The notes beneath the pieces are model-generated. The model worked only from the letters and a program-made list of their open reading frames with translations. It was not told where the DNA came from and ran no database searches. A stretch of DNA of 64,000 nucleotides, taken from Calycina herbarum. Lineage: Eukaryota > Ascomycota > Leotiomycetes > Helotiales > Pezizellaceae. Shown in pieces: positions 1 to 12,000 of the stretch. Both the position numbers and the translations under genes were made by a program. Position 1 is the stretch's first letter. Each line of letters starts with the position of its first letter. The DNA lies in the NCBI GenBank assembly GCA_001414485.1, contig LLEY01000071.1, positions 124,001 through 188,000 on the forward strand, in the 5' to 3' direction.

Positions 1-640
1 CTCCCCATACCCCCCAACGTCAAAAATAAAAGCCCCTAGGCCACAAAAAAAAGAGGAGAGGAAAAGGAAAAAAGAAGAAAAAAGAAGAAGAACAAAAACA
101 CCCAAAAAACTCTCAAGTTGACCAGTGAAGGCCTTAACAACCTCCTTCCCCAAAGCACCAACCAAAACACCCTATGGAAATTGATAATTAGCCATCAACT
201 CATTCAAGCGGAACAAAGTGGCTGGACAAAAGGCATGAAAGAAACCGAAATTTCGACACTGTAAGTCTGAGGGAAGGAGATGGAATAAGAGGGAAATTAA
301 CTTACCCCGCCAAAGGAAACATTTTCTCGCCTTTCGGCGGTTTCTAAATCAATCATCTCAACCTCCTCTTCCTCTCTCCAGGCGCCAGGCGCGGGGGACG
401 ACGAGGGGAATGCCCACGGAACAGCAGGAGCTGGTGATGGTTGTGGAGGGGGAGCGTAGAGGTCATCGCCCTTTCGGGACTTGGTTCTGGCTCCTGGTGG
501 AGACTGGTGGCCTGGCGTCGTGCGAAAATCCTCGGACCGAGATGGTCCCAGGTGGTCGTAACAAATTGCAGGCCATTGCCAAAGACCAAAGGAAGCTCGG
601 CACAACTGCGGGCCCCATGGGATAACGTCACCTGCAGGGT
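1..640 (-). pseudogene. 3' part of an unidentified minus-strand gene, cut by AT-rich DNA
   Basis: The minus strand is open from about 640 to 306 and reads a Pro-rich, then acidic stretch (APPPQPSPAPAVPWAF, then REEEEVEMIDLETAERRE). It meets a good donor (GGCGGG|GTAAGT at about 306). A plausible acceptor (CTTACAG) follows at about 262, giving a 44-47 nt intron. The next stretch reads VGALGKEVVKAFTGQLE and then a Phe/Leu-rich hydrophobic run, possibly a membrane anchor. The product is not recognised. Upstream of about 640 the sequence turns abruptly into RIP-like AT-rich DNA with no open frame, so the 5' part is missing or destroyed. The downstream end may leave the window. It could instead be a shadow ORF; the splice signals are the main support. 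Confidence 0.3.
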
Positions 641-955
641 GATTCGTCGACTATAATATGTAAGTAAGGTAATAGACGAGGTCTTTAGCGAGTACATACC
701 CTCGTTCTAAGTAGGGATAGTAAGAGTCTAGTAGTAGTAACTAGCTCTAGTAGAATACTAAGTATTAAGAGCTTAGTACTAATCTATAAAAGAATTAATT
801 AGCTAATAGTTTCTTAAGAGTTTCAGAGATAATAAAGACGTTACTTTATCTTAGAAAAAGTATAAAATCTAGTATTATTTAATATAATATTTCTAGAAAG
901 TAATTATAAAATAAGAAAGATAATATAAAGAAAAAAGATAATAATCAAAATAACT
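641..955. other. AT-rich, RIP-like flank of the nested transposon block
   Basis: No open frame and almost no CA or TG dinucleotides; TA-rich with many TAG/TAA trinucleotides. It is probably remnant repeat DNA into which the Fot1/pogo-like element inserted. I see no terminal repeats of its own. Confidence 0.5.
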
Positions 956-1006
956 AATAACGTGGTTTATTAGAACCCCGGTTATATTAGGACCTCGATT
1001 AATTTT
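956..1006. repeat. Left terminal inverted repeat of the Fot1/pogo-like element
   Basis: Reads AATAACGTGGTTTATTAGAA and on to about 1006. It matches the reverse complement of 15560-15610 over about 51 bases, with mismatches at sites where this copy has T/A and the other has C/G. That is the direction expected from RIP. Confidence 0.85.
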
Positions 1007-1009
1007 CCT

Positions 1010-1892
1010 TAGTATATAACTTTAAACTCAAATAACTTAACTATAACATATTAAATTAACTCTTTATAATCGGAGTCTGATATACTAGATATATCTATAG
1101 GCTTTTAACAAGTTTATACGTTATAACTAGCTTTTCTATAGGTTCTATAGTATTGTCTAGACGGTTGCCTCTCCTTATAACTACCTCTCGCTATACGTAT
1201 ATCGCGTCGTACCTGCTTATCTACGTCTTTCTAGGCTATAATATCCTATGTATCCTCTATAATAAGTACACCTTCTTTACGGACACGAGTCTTTTTAGCT
1301 CTCTAGCGTTTGCTAAGAGCTTTATTTGCTATCTGAAGTATACGTACCTCGGCAGATAGAAGAGTTATCTTATAAGCTATTCGCTCTATACCTTTAGCTA
1401 GCGCTACAACTGTCTTAAATAGAGGGGTTGGCGAGCTTCTCTAATAGTAAGTAATTCGATTTCGTATAAGAGTTAACTATAAAAGAGCTTCTATTAGGTT
1501 AGAAGAGGTCTAAGATTCTTATAAGAGAGTGTTAGCAGTAGAGAGTCTAGAGGGTATTAAAGTCTATAACTTTATATTAAGCTTTGAAATTACTACTTAC
1601 GGATTAAAAGGCACTAGGCTAGCTCTATAGAATCTAGCCTAAGCGTTCTAGACTGTTATAGATTCACTATATACTGCTATAAAGGCTAGAAAGAACTCTA
1701 CCTTAGTAATATAGTTAATATAAGCTTTAATAAACGTCTTAATCTATCGACTATACGCTCGTTTTAATATACTAAAACATCTAATATTAAGTAGCTAGGT
1801 TAGATAAGACGAATAGAGAGGTAGTCTAAGAGTTATAATATTATATACCTTATAGTACTCTTAGAATTCAGCCGATTCGTAGCTCTTATACC
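1010..1892 (-). pseudogene. Fot1/pogo transposase, C-terminal half (RIP-mutated)
   Basis: Read on the minus strand from 1892 downward, with stops taken as mutated Gln/Trp, the frame gives YESAEF, then NIITL.LPLYSSYLT, LLNIRCF, then RAYSR.IKTFIKAYI, ITKVEFFLAF and ASLVPFNP. These match the stretch after the second catalytic Asp in DDE_1 (Tigger/pogo/Fot1) transposases, including the position of the family's PPHSSH-type motif. Many His codons have become Tyr and Gln codons stop, as RIP predicts. The N-terminal half lies at 14681-15510. Confidence 0.85.
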
Positions 1893-2124
1893 TGTTACGG
1901 CGCTGGTCCGTAACACGTGATTCTCGGTCCTACACGTGACCGTCAGAGCCGCAACGCTTGGACGGATTTATGACGAGATTAAAGGCTCTTTACAGTTAGT
2001 AGGAATACCTCTTTTTCGTAGAGTGTATATTCCGCATTCCCTTGTTCTTAGAACTGTAGCTTTAAATTCTCGAATATATATATATATACTCTTATACCTT
2101 TGTCTTTAGATATAGATCGTAATA
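1893..2124 (+). repeat. 5' LTR of element B
   Basis: Begins TGTTACGGCGCTGG and ends near AGATCGTAATA. It pairs base for base in length with 14444-14675. Differences are C/T or G/A, for instance TGTTACGG here against TATTACAG in the 3' copy, and TAATA here against TGACA in the 3' copy. Confidence 0.93.
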
Positions 2125-2260
2125 TTATTTAAAGCTTAACTCTTTTTACTCTCTATAAAGGATTATAATATTAACCGGATTCTATACTTATAATAGCTAG
2201 AAGATCTTATACTTATAATAGTATGATTACGACCCTTCTCCTCTGCTTATAACAGCCTCT

Positions 2261-2706
2261 TGTCACGAATCACGTTATACGTGGTAAGTAGTCCAGACGG
2301 CGCTCTGACAGGACAAGGCACGATATCCAGGAAATAGAAGGTAGTATAAGAGGGAATCAGTAATACAAAGGCATTTAGGTATTCTAGGATCTCACTGTTG
2401 GATAACTGTTGGAGGTTACGTGATAGATCCCGTTAGATCCCTTGGGGGATCCAAAGAGATCCAGGGATCCAGGCTTATATAGGGATCCAGGTGGCACGAG
2501 GGGTTCTATATATACTAGCACGTCTACTACCTAGATAGGAGCTTTGTACTCAACTTTAGTTATTAATTATATCATCTTATTTAACATCTTTGATATAAGT
2601 AACGAGTTCACTTCTAAGTGAATAACCCGGCGCATTTATACTTCTTACTATATACCAACCTTCGAGACTTAGTCATCTTTGTTTAGTTCGTTTAAGTTTT
2701 ATTACA
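2261..2706 (+). repeat. 5' LTR of element A
   Basis: 446 bp, TG...CA bounded. Compared with the 3' LTR it shows transition differences such as AGTCCAGACGG here against AGTCTAGACGG there, and GCTCTGACAGG against GCTCTAACAGG, in CpA/TpG context. Confidence 0.95.
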
Positions 2707-2740
2707 CTTTAAGCACCTGCTTAGAAGTAAGATCGCTACT

Positions 2741-5700
2741 ATGTCGGTAACCTCTTCTACTCCGAGAACCGCCCCACCAAGGCCAGCTGCGGACCCCCTA
2801 GTTACACCAGTTACACCGGTCACTACTCTTTAAGAGGAAGTAAAACTTCCTCTTCTAAAGCTGTTCGATGGCTCGCCTAAGAAGCTAGCTAAATTCTTAA
2901 TAAAAGCTTCCTTCTACTTAAGTTTTTATCATACCTAGTTTCTAAGTAAAACTAACCAGGTTATATAGTTGTCCACCTGTCTTAAAGAGGCAGCTTATAA
3001 CTGGTTAGAACCGTACCTAGAGGATTACTAGATAAATAAAACAGCTAATAGAAAGGTCTCTCTTTAGATGTCTAAAAAAACAAGGGATTTGTTTAAGAAT
3101 ATTCGAGGATTTAGAGAGGGAATTAATTAAGCTTTTAAGGATGTTAATATAAAAAAGAAGGCAGTTAGAGCTTTGTATACACTTAGGCAGAAGGGGTTAG
3201 CCGCCAAGTACGCCTTATAATTTCAACAGTACTCTATACGAATAAGATAGAACGATAAAGCATTATATAAACAATTCTATCGTAGACTTAAGAACAACGT
3301 AAAGGATAAAATCGTATAAGAGGATTTTCTAGACACATTGAATAAATTAACGAATAACGTAATTAGGATCGACAACTGTATCTATAAAAGAAATCTAGAG
3401 AAGAAAGGAAGTTATAGTTATTAACATAGAAAGAGTAGACGAAAAGATCGTAGAGATCCTATAGAAATTAATACTACTCGGAAATTATAGGTTCTAGGAA
3501 AGGAATCTAAGAAAGAAAAATCCTAGAAGGGAGGATTGTCCTAGAAAGAGCGAAATCGTCGACGTGAGTAGAACTTATGTTATAACTGTAGTCTTCCCGG
3601 CTATAGAGCAAATGAGTGTAGTAAGAAGAAAGACTCTAAAGGGAAATAAGCTAACGCTACTGTTTAAAAAGAAGTAGCTTTACTAGAAAAAATCGAACTT
3701 ACAGACGAAGAACTCGAGGCTAGAGGTTATAGTACGTAAATTAAAACAGACGCTGCAGACATAACGACAGGCGCTGTATACTTGCAGCTAAACGAAGGAA
3801 TTGAGCCACAAGTTAGTAAGGTATAGGACACTGATAATAATAGGGATCTATTACTTAAAGAATATTATAATACACGATCGGAAATGGATTACGAATTGCC
3901 TCTTTAGGTGGAATATAAATCACTACTATTAACAAGTTCGTTAGAATCGTTGGAATCGATATCCGACTCGTTAAAAGTGGATCTAGGAATATATAAGCCT
4001 GAATAAGGCAAGATATAGGCATTTATTAGAACTTTTGAAAGAGGGAATAGATAAGTATATATAGAAAACCAGAAACCTAATTTCTAAAGCCTACATTCTA
4101 CTTAAAAAATTAACCCTACTATTTTAACTACCTATAAAATAGTTTAGAATAAATAGGATAGAATAACTTTGGTAAGCCTTGTTACTAGAAGGGAAACTAT
4201 TGAATTTAAAGAACCTAGACTAGAATAAGTAGTATCTAGCAAACTATCTAGTACGCCTAAGATAGGAGATATTTAGATAGTTGTAGATCTATAGGAAAAA
4301 ACTAGCGAATAGTAATAGCAGGGTCCTAATAACTTTATAGGACGCCCTAAACCTAGTTTTTTAGGCACGCTACCTGATAGTAGGGAAGCTATATTAGAAA
4401 TAGGAAGCTAGTATACTATGGTCGCTTTAGTTAGAAAAGTCGGAGTAATATTTTAGGAATTACGAAGTAGGAAGTTATTTAGTATAATCTTCTAAGAGAT
4501 AAACGAATATAACTTAGACTAAGAAATAGAGTTAGTATAAAGAGAGCTCTACTAACTAACAATTAGAGAATTAAACGCTACCTCTAGAGAAAATCAACTT
4601 ATAGTAATAGCGAAGATAAGAGGAAAGGAACTCTGAGTCTTAATTAATTTAGAAGTAACGAGCAATTTTCTTTCCCTAGTAGCTTAGAAGAAGCTGAATG
4701 TCTCGATTAAAGGTATAAAGCTATACTATCTAGGAGTGGTTAACGGAATAGACGTTATATACTAGGATGGAATTATCGATTAGTAAACTATTCTAATAAG
4801 TATTACTATCGAAGGACACTGCTTAGATATATAATTCGATATTGTTAAGATAGGAAGTAAGGAAGCGATACTAGGTATACTATAGATTAGGGAATATAAT
4901 CTAGATATTAATTAGAAGGCTTAAATAATAACCTTTAGTTAATGTAATTACATAGGTTCGTAATTATAACTATAAGGCTAGAACGAGGTTAGCGCTACCT
5001 CTTCTAAGACGCTAGGATACCTAGCCCAGGGTCCTCTATAGGTTAGTAGGACAGCTGATAACGAAATACCTATATAGTACAGAGAATTTAAGGCTTTGTT
5101 TAAAAACCTAGAAGACTTGCGAGCCTTATTAAAACATCGCCTATAGGATTATAAGATTAAATTAAAAGAGGGTTATTACCTCTCGAAGTAGAAGCTTTAG
5201 TTATATAACTAGAAAAGTCTATAGAGAATAGAAAGTTATATAAAGGAAGGTATTAAGAAGGGATATATTAGAAAATCTAAGTTACTAATTACTTTAAATA
5301 TACTTATTATTAAAAAGAAAGACGATCTAGATAGAAGAGTATATATTAATTACTAAGAAGTAAATCATACTACAGTTAAGGACGCTTATCTACTACTACC
5401 TAGCTAATACTTATAAGACAAGTTAGGCAAAGTAGTACGATTTATAAAATTAGATTAATAAAACGCTTATAGACTTATATAAATAAAAGTCAAAGATGAA
5501 TAGAAGACAGTATTTACTTTACTATCAGGCCTTTATAAATATATAGTTATGCCTTTTAGACTTTATAATATACTAGTTATATATTAGAGATAAAATAATA
5601 ATATTTTAGGAGATCTTCTAGGGGTAATAGTAATTTATTACTTAGATAATATCCTAATCTTCTTAGAAAAAGAAGAGGAATACGAGAGACATGTTAAAGA

Positions 5701-7905
5701 AGTTTTATAATAACTTATAAAGGTAAACTCTTAGTTGAAACTCTTGAAATATAAGTTTAGAGTAACTCGGACCCTTTTCCTAGGATAGGTATTTAGCCTA
5801 GGAAAAATAGAGATAGATCTAGCAAAGATCTAAGACGTCTTAAACTAGAAGTTACTAGAAAATATAAAAGATGTATAGTCCTTTCTTAGATTTATAAACT
5901 TTTACTGTCTGTTTATTCGAGACTATATAAAGATTACTAAACTAATGTTAGGATTAGTTAAAAAAGCTATTAAGTTTATATAAAATAAACAGGTGAAGGA
6001 CGCTTTTCAGAAAATCAAAGTAAAATTTATAGAGGAACCTATTCTATATAATTTCGATATAGAAAAGCCTAATATAATTAAAATAGACACCTTAGATATA
6101 GTAATAGGAGCAGTTTACTTACAGCTAAATAATAAAGGAAAACTTATACTTATTATATATTATTCTAAGACATTTAACCTAGTATAACAAAACTATAGCA
6201 TTTTTAACAAAGAATTACTTACTATAGTATTAGCTTTAGAACACTAGAGGATTTATTTATAGCTAGCAAAACACCTAGTTATAGTTTTATCTAACCACGA
6301 GAACCTTAAGACGTTTATAACAACTAAGGAACTTACAATAAGATAATTAGCTAGATAGTTAGAAATATTAGAAGGATTTGATATTATTATTCGACATATG
6401 AAAAGAACGTTAAATACTCGAGCTAATACTCTTAGTCAGAAACCTAGATATAAGGGGAACAAAGAGTATAAAAAGATTATAATCTTAAAAACTCTTAAGA
6501 ATAGAGACTTAGTACCTACTATATATAAGATAGTAGTAATAAACAACATATAGATAGACAAAATTTAGAACATGTATAAAGGTTATAACTAGTACGTAAA
6601 AGGGAAACTATAGGTTCCTAGTTCGTACACAAAAGAATTTATACAAGAATACTATACTACACCTACTCACGGTTACTAAGGAATTCGTAGAACCCTCTAG
6701 AGGATAAGATAATACTACTATATTAATCGGTTATCTACGATAGTTAAGGAAGTGATAGCAGAATGTAATACCTATACCAGGAATAAGGCTTCCTACTATG
6801 CTCCTTATAGACAGATAAACACTACTCTAATACCATAGATACCTTAGAAATCAATATCTATAGATTTTATTATTAAACTATTAAAATCTAAAGACCTAAT
6901 AATAGGAGTTAAATATAATACGATCCTAGTTATCATAGAACGACTCACGAAGTATATAATTCTTATAGTATATATAGAGTTAAGTATAACTAAGGAATTG
7001 GTATTTATATTCCTTAGAGAAGTAGTCTTAAGATATAGACTACTTAAAGAAATACTCTTAGATAGAGATAAACTCTTCACCTCTAAATTTTAGATCGCTC
7101 TTATAAAACGATTAGGTATAAAAAGAAAGCTTTCGACAGCTTTTTACCTATAAACAAATAGAGGAAATAAACGAATAAATTAAGTAGTTAAAACATACCT
7201 TCGTTATTATATAAACTACTAGTAAAACAACTAGGTAGAACTACTACCTTTAGCATAGTTTGCCTATAATAGTTCGGTAACAGAAACAACACTTATTACG
7301 CCATTCTACGCCAACTTTAGGTATAAATTATCAGTATATTAGGAACTACTGTCTACGACCATTGATAACCAACTTACTTATATTTATGTCTCGAAAATCA
7401 AGAATCTATATAAGGAACTTATAGAGGACCTGTAATTTATAGTAGAAAGAAATACGTACTACTATAATAAACGACGTAGTTAGGAGCCAACGCTAAAAGA
7501 GGGGGATAAAGTCTACTTAGTATAAAAGAACATCGACATAAAAAGACTAAGTAATAAACTAGATTATAAAAAACTCGGACTATTTAAAATCAAACGTGTT
7601 AAAGGACCTTTGAACTATGAATTAGCACTACTAAGGACAATAAACATCTACCTAGTATTCTATATATCCTTACTTGAACCAGTACTACCGGGAGCACTAC
7701 TAGCTCTACTTATAGAAATTCAACTAGTAAACCTAAACACTGAATACAAAGTTAAGAGGATTCTTAACTATAAACTTGTTAGAGGATAAGTTAAGTATTT
7801 GATTAAGTAGTTGGATTACCTATATTCGGAAAACACTTAGGAGCTAAAAAGCAACCTTAACTGTTGCCTAGTAGAACTTTAGGAGTTCTACTAATAAAAC
7901 CTAAG
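2741..7905 (+). pseudogene. gag-pol of element A, riddled with RIP stops
   Basis: The start ATG (2741) opens MSVTSSTPRTAPPRP. A gag zinc knuckle lies at 3578-3619 and reads C-x2-C-x4-Y-x4-C, the His having become Tyr. The RT core near 5639-5650 reads YLDN where YLDD is required (GAT to AAT, a RIP-type change). RNase H follows around 6000-6430 and integrase around 6650-7550 (SIDFIIKL, then LLDRDKLFTSKF). A chromodomain-like end lies at about 7740-7900 (VKRILNYKLVRG, then VKYLIK.LDYLYSENT). Stops fall mostly at Gln and Trp positions. No product can be made, and even the RT catalytic residue is lost. Confidence 0.93.
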
Positions 7906-7929
7906 TTTACTTACATCTCGTAGTCTAAA

Positions 7930-8330
7930 GGAAAGGCTTCGAGGAAGGCTAGGTTAAGACCTATCTTGGATTAGGAAACGACAGGAATAGGCGGGGCTGC
8001 TAGGCAGACAACCTCCGTCTCTTACTATTCTTTTTCCTTTCTCTCTTTCTCCTCTTTCTCTTTCTTTTCTGCCTCCTTGGTAGCGTCGAGTTTGTTAAGA
8101 AAACGAAGACCTTGACGGGACATTTTACGCTGCCTTTCTTTTAGAAAGGCCTTCTGCTTTTATAACCGTAGAATCCTCGCCATCGCCTCCTCCTCCTCTC
8201 TCTCTAGCTTCTCCTCTTGTTTTTCGATAGAGGCCTAGTCGCTGGCGCGGGGAATGTTTTTCTCCTAAGCATTATCGGTGCCGTCGTATTTTAGCTTTGA
8301 CTGAACGTATTTAGAACATTGAGAAGATTA
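7930..8330 (-). pseudogene. Antisense accessory ORF of element A (coiled coil, Lys/Glu-rich)
   Basis: Between the chromodomain end and the 3' LTR the minus strand reads one frame through a few RIP stops. Order from 5': a part with EKQEEKLEREEEEAMARI, then QKAFLKERQRKMSRQGLRFL, NKLDATKEAEKKEKEEKE, and a hydrophobic end (NLAFLEAFPLDYEM). Stops sit where Gln or Trp would fit. Several ascomycete gypsy elements are known to carry an extra ORF of this character, opposite to gag-pol; the function is unknown. The segment is visibly less AT-rich than the rest of the element. Confidence 0.55.
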
Positions 8331-8552
8331 AGAGGAATCTATGAAACATCTACGCTTTTAAGAAGCGTAGTAAGAGCATAGTAATATTTTGTTATAAACC
8401 ATTTTAATACTTTTTATAAGAAGCATACGTTCTTCTTTCTTCTTCTGTATAGGGTAGGACATAATAGAAAGGAAAGGATGCTACTAGCACCTTAACCAAG
8501 TTCCTTAGCTTATACTTAAGCGTAAGGACACGCTAGGCTAAGAAGGGGATAG

Positions 8553-8998
8553 TGTCACGAATCACGTTATACGTGGTAAGTAGTCTAGACGGCGCTCTAA
8601 CAGGACAAGGCACGATATCTAGGAAATGGAAGGTAGCATAAGAGGGAATTAGTAATATAAAGGCATTTAGGTATTCCAGGATCTTACTATTAGATAACTG
8701 TTGAAGGTCACGTAATAGATCCCGTTAGATCCCTTAAGGGATCTAAAGGGATCTAGGGATCTAGGCTTATATAGGGATCTAGGTAGCACGAGGGGTTCTA
8801 TATATACTAGCACGTCTACTACCTAGATAGGAGCTTTATACTCAACTTTAGTTATCAATCATATCATCTTATTTAACATCTTTGATACAAGTAACGAGTT
8901 CACTTCCAAGTAAACAACCCAGCGCATTCATACTTCTTACTATATACCAACCTTCGAGACTTAGTCATCTTTGTTTAGTTCGTTTGAGTTTCGTTACA
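8553..8998 (+). repeat. 3' LTR of element A
   Basis: 446 bp, same length as the 5' copy, starting TGTCACGAATCACG and ending GTTTCGTTACA. The target duplication CCTCT follows at once. Confidence 0.95.
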
Positions 8999-9059
8999 CC
9001 TCTCTTCTTATAAACGGATCCCTTAAACATCTCTACGTCTATAACAACTCATCTCCTTA

Positions 9060-12000
9060 AAAGACACGCCTATAATAGCTCGTATAACCTTTTTTTTATA
9101 ACCTCTCTCTACCTTCTCCTTCTTCCTTTCTGATAATATAATAGCCGATACTCGAAGTAGTTATAGTAGAAAAGAGAAGACACCTACTAGCTCGTCTTAA
9201 ACCGAGCCTTAATAACCGGATAACACCTCTAGAGTCGCCCCTCTCTCGTCTACCTCCCCTACGATAAGCGAGCCTCCTATAGACGAAAACGTTCGTTTAT
9301 AGGCTAAAATCCTCTCTTTATATACGTAACTCTACTAAACCCCGTTGCCTATAAACCACTCTAACAACTCTCTCCTAAGCTGTGAGTATACGCAAGCTCT
9401 CTAAGAGGCTACTACCGACTTCTCCTGTTCTCGATTTAGTTCTAACAATTCTACTTATAAGTTCTAAGATAGCGAGAAACTTAAGAACGGCATCTTCCTA
9501 TTATATAAGGTCTAGCGGATTATCCTAGCTAGTAAAATAAGAAAGAACCTCTTTAAAGACGAATAAGACAAACTTACCTTCGTCTTTATAACTACTTCTA
9601 ATATAGTATAAGAGTACCTAGAACCATAGATAGATTTCGGTTCCTCTACCTTATTTATAGACGTTATAGATATACTTATATATCTAGATACCTTGTTCGT
9701 AGATAGTAACAAAGCTGTAGAGGCTTGTAAGGTCTTCTGTAAACTCTTAATATAAGAGGACGAGACTTTTACTATATTTAAAGCAACCTTCTTAAGCCTT
9801 ACGACTAAGGCTTATATCCTGTTAAGTAAGTGGTCCGAAGATTTATACTAGAAGCTTACGCCCGCTCTCTAAGTAAGTATCTCGCTAGTCTGAATTACTC
9901 TAGCAACCTTTAACCAGTTATATAACCGCTATTACTCTATCTATTAAGACGGGGTAACTATTAAGGAACGCCTTACAGCTTGCTATAACCGCCGCCTACC
10001 TATAAGAGGTTTCCCTGCCGGCTACGGATCAACTTACCAACTTCCGGCTCTATATACTACTATTAGTTATCTACTAACCCAAAGCCCGGTCCGTTACTCT
10101 CTAGTTATAGACCGTAAGACTCCTTTACTCACTCGTAAGAGTACGACTCCTGTCCGGGATATAGCAGACGTTATCTGTTATAATTATAATAAACCTAGGC
10201 ACTACGCTAGTAAATACCCTCTTCCTCGAAAACCCTCTATAGCTATTAAGCTATTAGAAGACGCTAAAAACTCGCTTACGGACTCCTACAGACTATAAGC
10301 GTCTAGAGAAGAATCGGCTAACGAGGAACTCGTCTATAAGGACTTAGAAAAAGAACAGCTTTAAAGTAAGTCTCCTCTTTAGAGTAAAACAAACTTAGAT
10401 CTCAACCTCTTAATCTAAGTTATATAATAGGCGGAAAGGCTTTTATAACTATATATACTTTAATTAAGAATAGATATGCTTTTAATACTACTAGACTTAT
10501 TAATACTAGAGTAAATAGATAGCTATTTATTAATATAGCTTTAGCCGACCAGTTAAGTTAATATTATAAATAGGCTACGGAAAAGCTATTACACGTAATA
10601 TCAATTATAAGGTTTAATAGACATAAAGGACTAGCGATTACTCGCGTTATTCGCTTAATACTAAGTATTAACAGACAACAGTTTACTAATACACTCTTCC
10701 TAATTACTAATATCGGCGAATACGATATTATTATTAGCTATTAATAGCTTATAGACGTAAACGTAAAGTTAGTAGTCCGTAGCTATAAGATTAAGTAGCT
10801 AGAATCCCTTCCCCTAGTTTATTAATTCGATTACTTAGTACCTATTACTAGGGAATCGATAACTATCTCCCTACTAGACCTCTAGGCTTAGGAGGATATA
10901 GAGAACCGCGACCTCTACTAGAATACTATAGAGGAACCTATATTAATCTATTCGATACTACCTCGAAGCCAGCGCTAAACCTCGCTACTAGTTACTCTTA
11001 AGGAAATTCTAGACAAAAGCTTTTAGTAAGACCTCGTCTCTGCCTAAAATAGAATACAGGTTCTTATTCCTAACCGCTAACAACGTCGTCGATCCTCCTT
11101 AGGAAAACGTTTAGTTATAGACTGTAAAGCGGCTATAAGCTCGCTTATAGACATCTGTAAACCTACGGAAGACTTCGCTATTAATATCTATTATATTAGA
11201 GCTACCGCTTTTAAACTTAACTTTTAAAAGCGCGATAACAAAGTCTTCTCTACTAGCTTATAAGAGATCGACTATGCTCTTATAGACAGGTTACGTATAG
11301 AGCTCTCTTTAGTAGATTACGCTTTAGATAAACAACTAGTAGAATAGAACGTTTGCTAGGAATATATAGACTTTAAGAATGTCTTTTTAAAGAGAGCTTT
11401 AGACGAGCTTCCCCTACTACGAAACTAAGTCGACTACTAGATCGAACTTATAGGTCTGAATACCCTATTATATAGCCTATTATATAGGATAACAACTAAG
11501 GAACTTCTAGCTATAAAGTAGTATATCCTCAATAACCTCGATAAAGGGTTTATTATTCCTAGCTACGCCTCTTTCGCCTCTCTAGTACTGTTTATAAAGA
11601 AGCCTAACAGAAGCTTATAGCTCTATGTCGACTACTGGAAACTTAACAACCTTACTTATAAAGACTAGCACCCTCTTCCGCTAATCGACGAAACTCTTAT
11701 ACGAATCACTAGTACTAAAATCCTTATAAAGCTCGACATTCGTTAAGCTTTTAACTATATATATATAGAACTAGAGTCAGAAGAACTTATAACCTTTTAA
11801 ACCTATTATAGTATATTTAAATATAAGATATTACCTTTTAGCTTAACCAACAGTCCTACTACGTACTAGAGGTATATAAATAGCGTTCTTATAGAATATC
11901 TTAATAACTTTTATATAGCTTATCTTAATAACATTCTTATATACTCTAATAATAAGCTCAAACACGTTAAACACGTCTATAAGGTCTTAGAACAGCTCTA

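Larger units (their letters stand above)
2261..8998 (+). mobile_element. Ty3/gypsy LTR retrotransposon A (chromovirus), RIP-inactivated, nested in element B
   Basis: Two LTRs of exactly 446 bp (2261-2706 and 8553-8998), both starting TGTCACGAATCACG and ending TTACA, flank gag-pol remnants. The 5-bp target duplication CCTCT is perfect (2256-2260 and 8999-9003). A polypurine-like tract (AAGAAGGGGATAG) precedes the 3' LTR. Total length is 6,738 bp. Gag, zinc knuckle, protease, RT, RNase H, integrase and a terminal chromodomain can all be read through RIP stops in one direction. This is the youngest layer of the nest. Confidence 0.95.

Noticed and set aside
5993..6187. 64-codon ORF with RNase H-like reading
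   Set aside because: It is simply a stop-free patch of the RIP-mutated pol gene of element A, not a separate gene.
6844..9712. Minus-strand ORFs at 6844-7080 and 9512-9712
   Set aside because: Antisense shadows of RIP-mutated pol and gag; Ser/Ile/Tyr-rich composition comes from TA-rich DNA.
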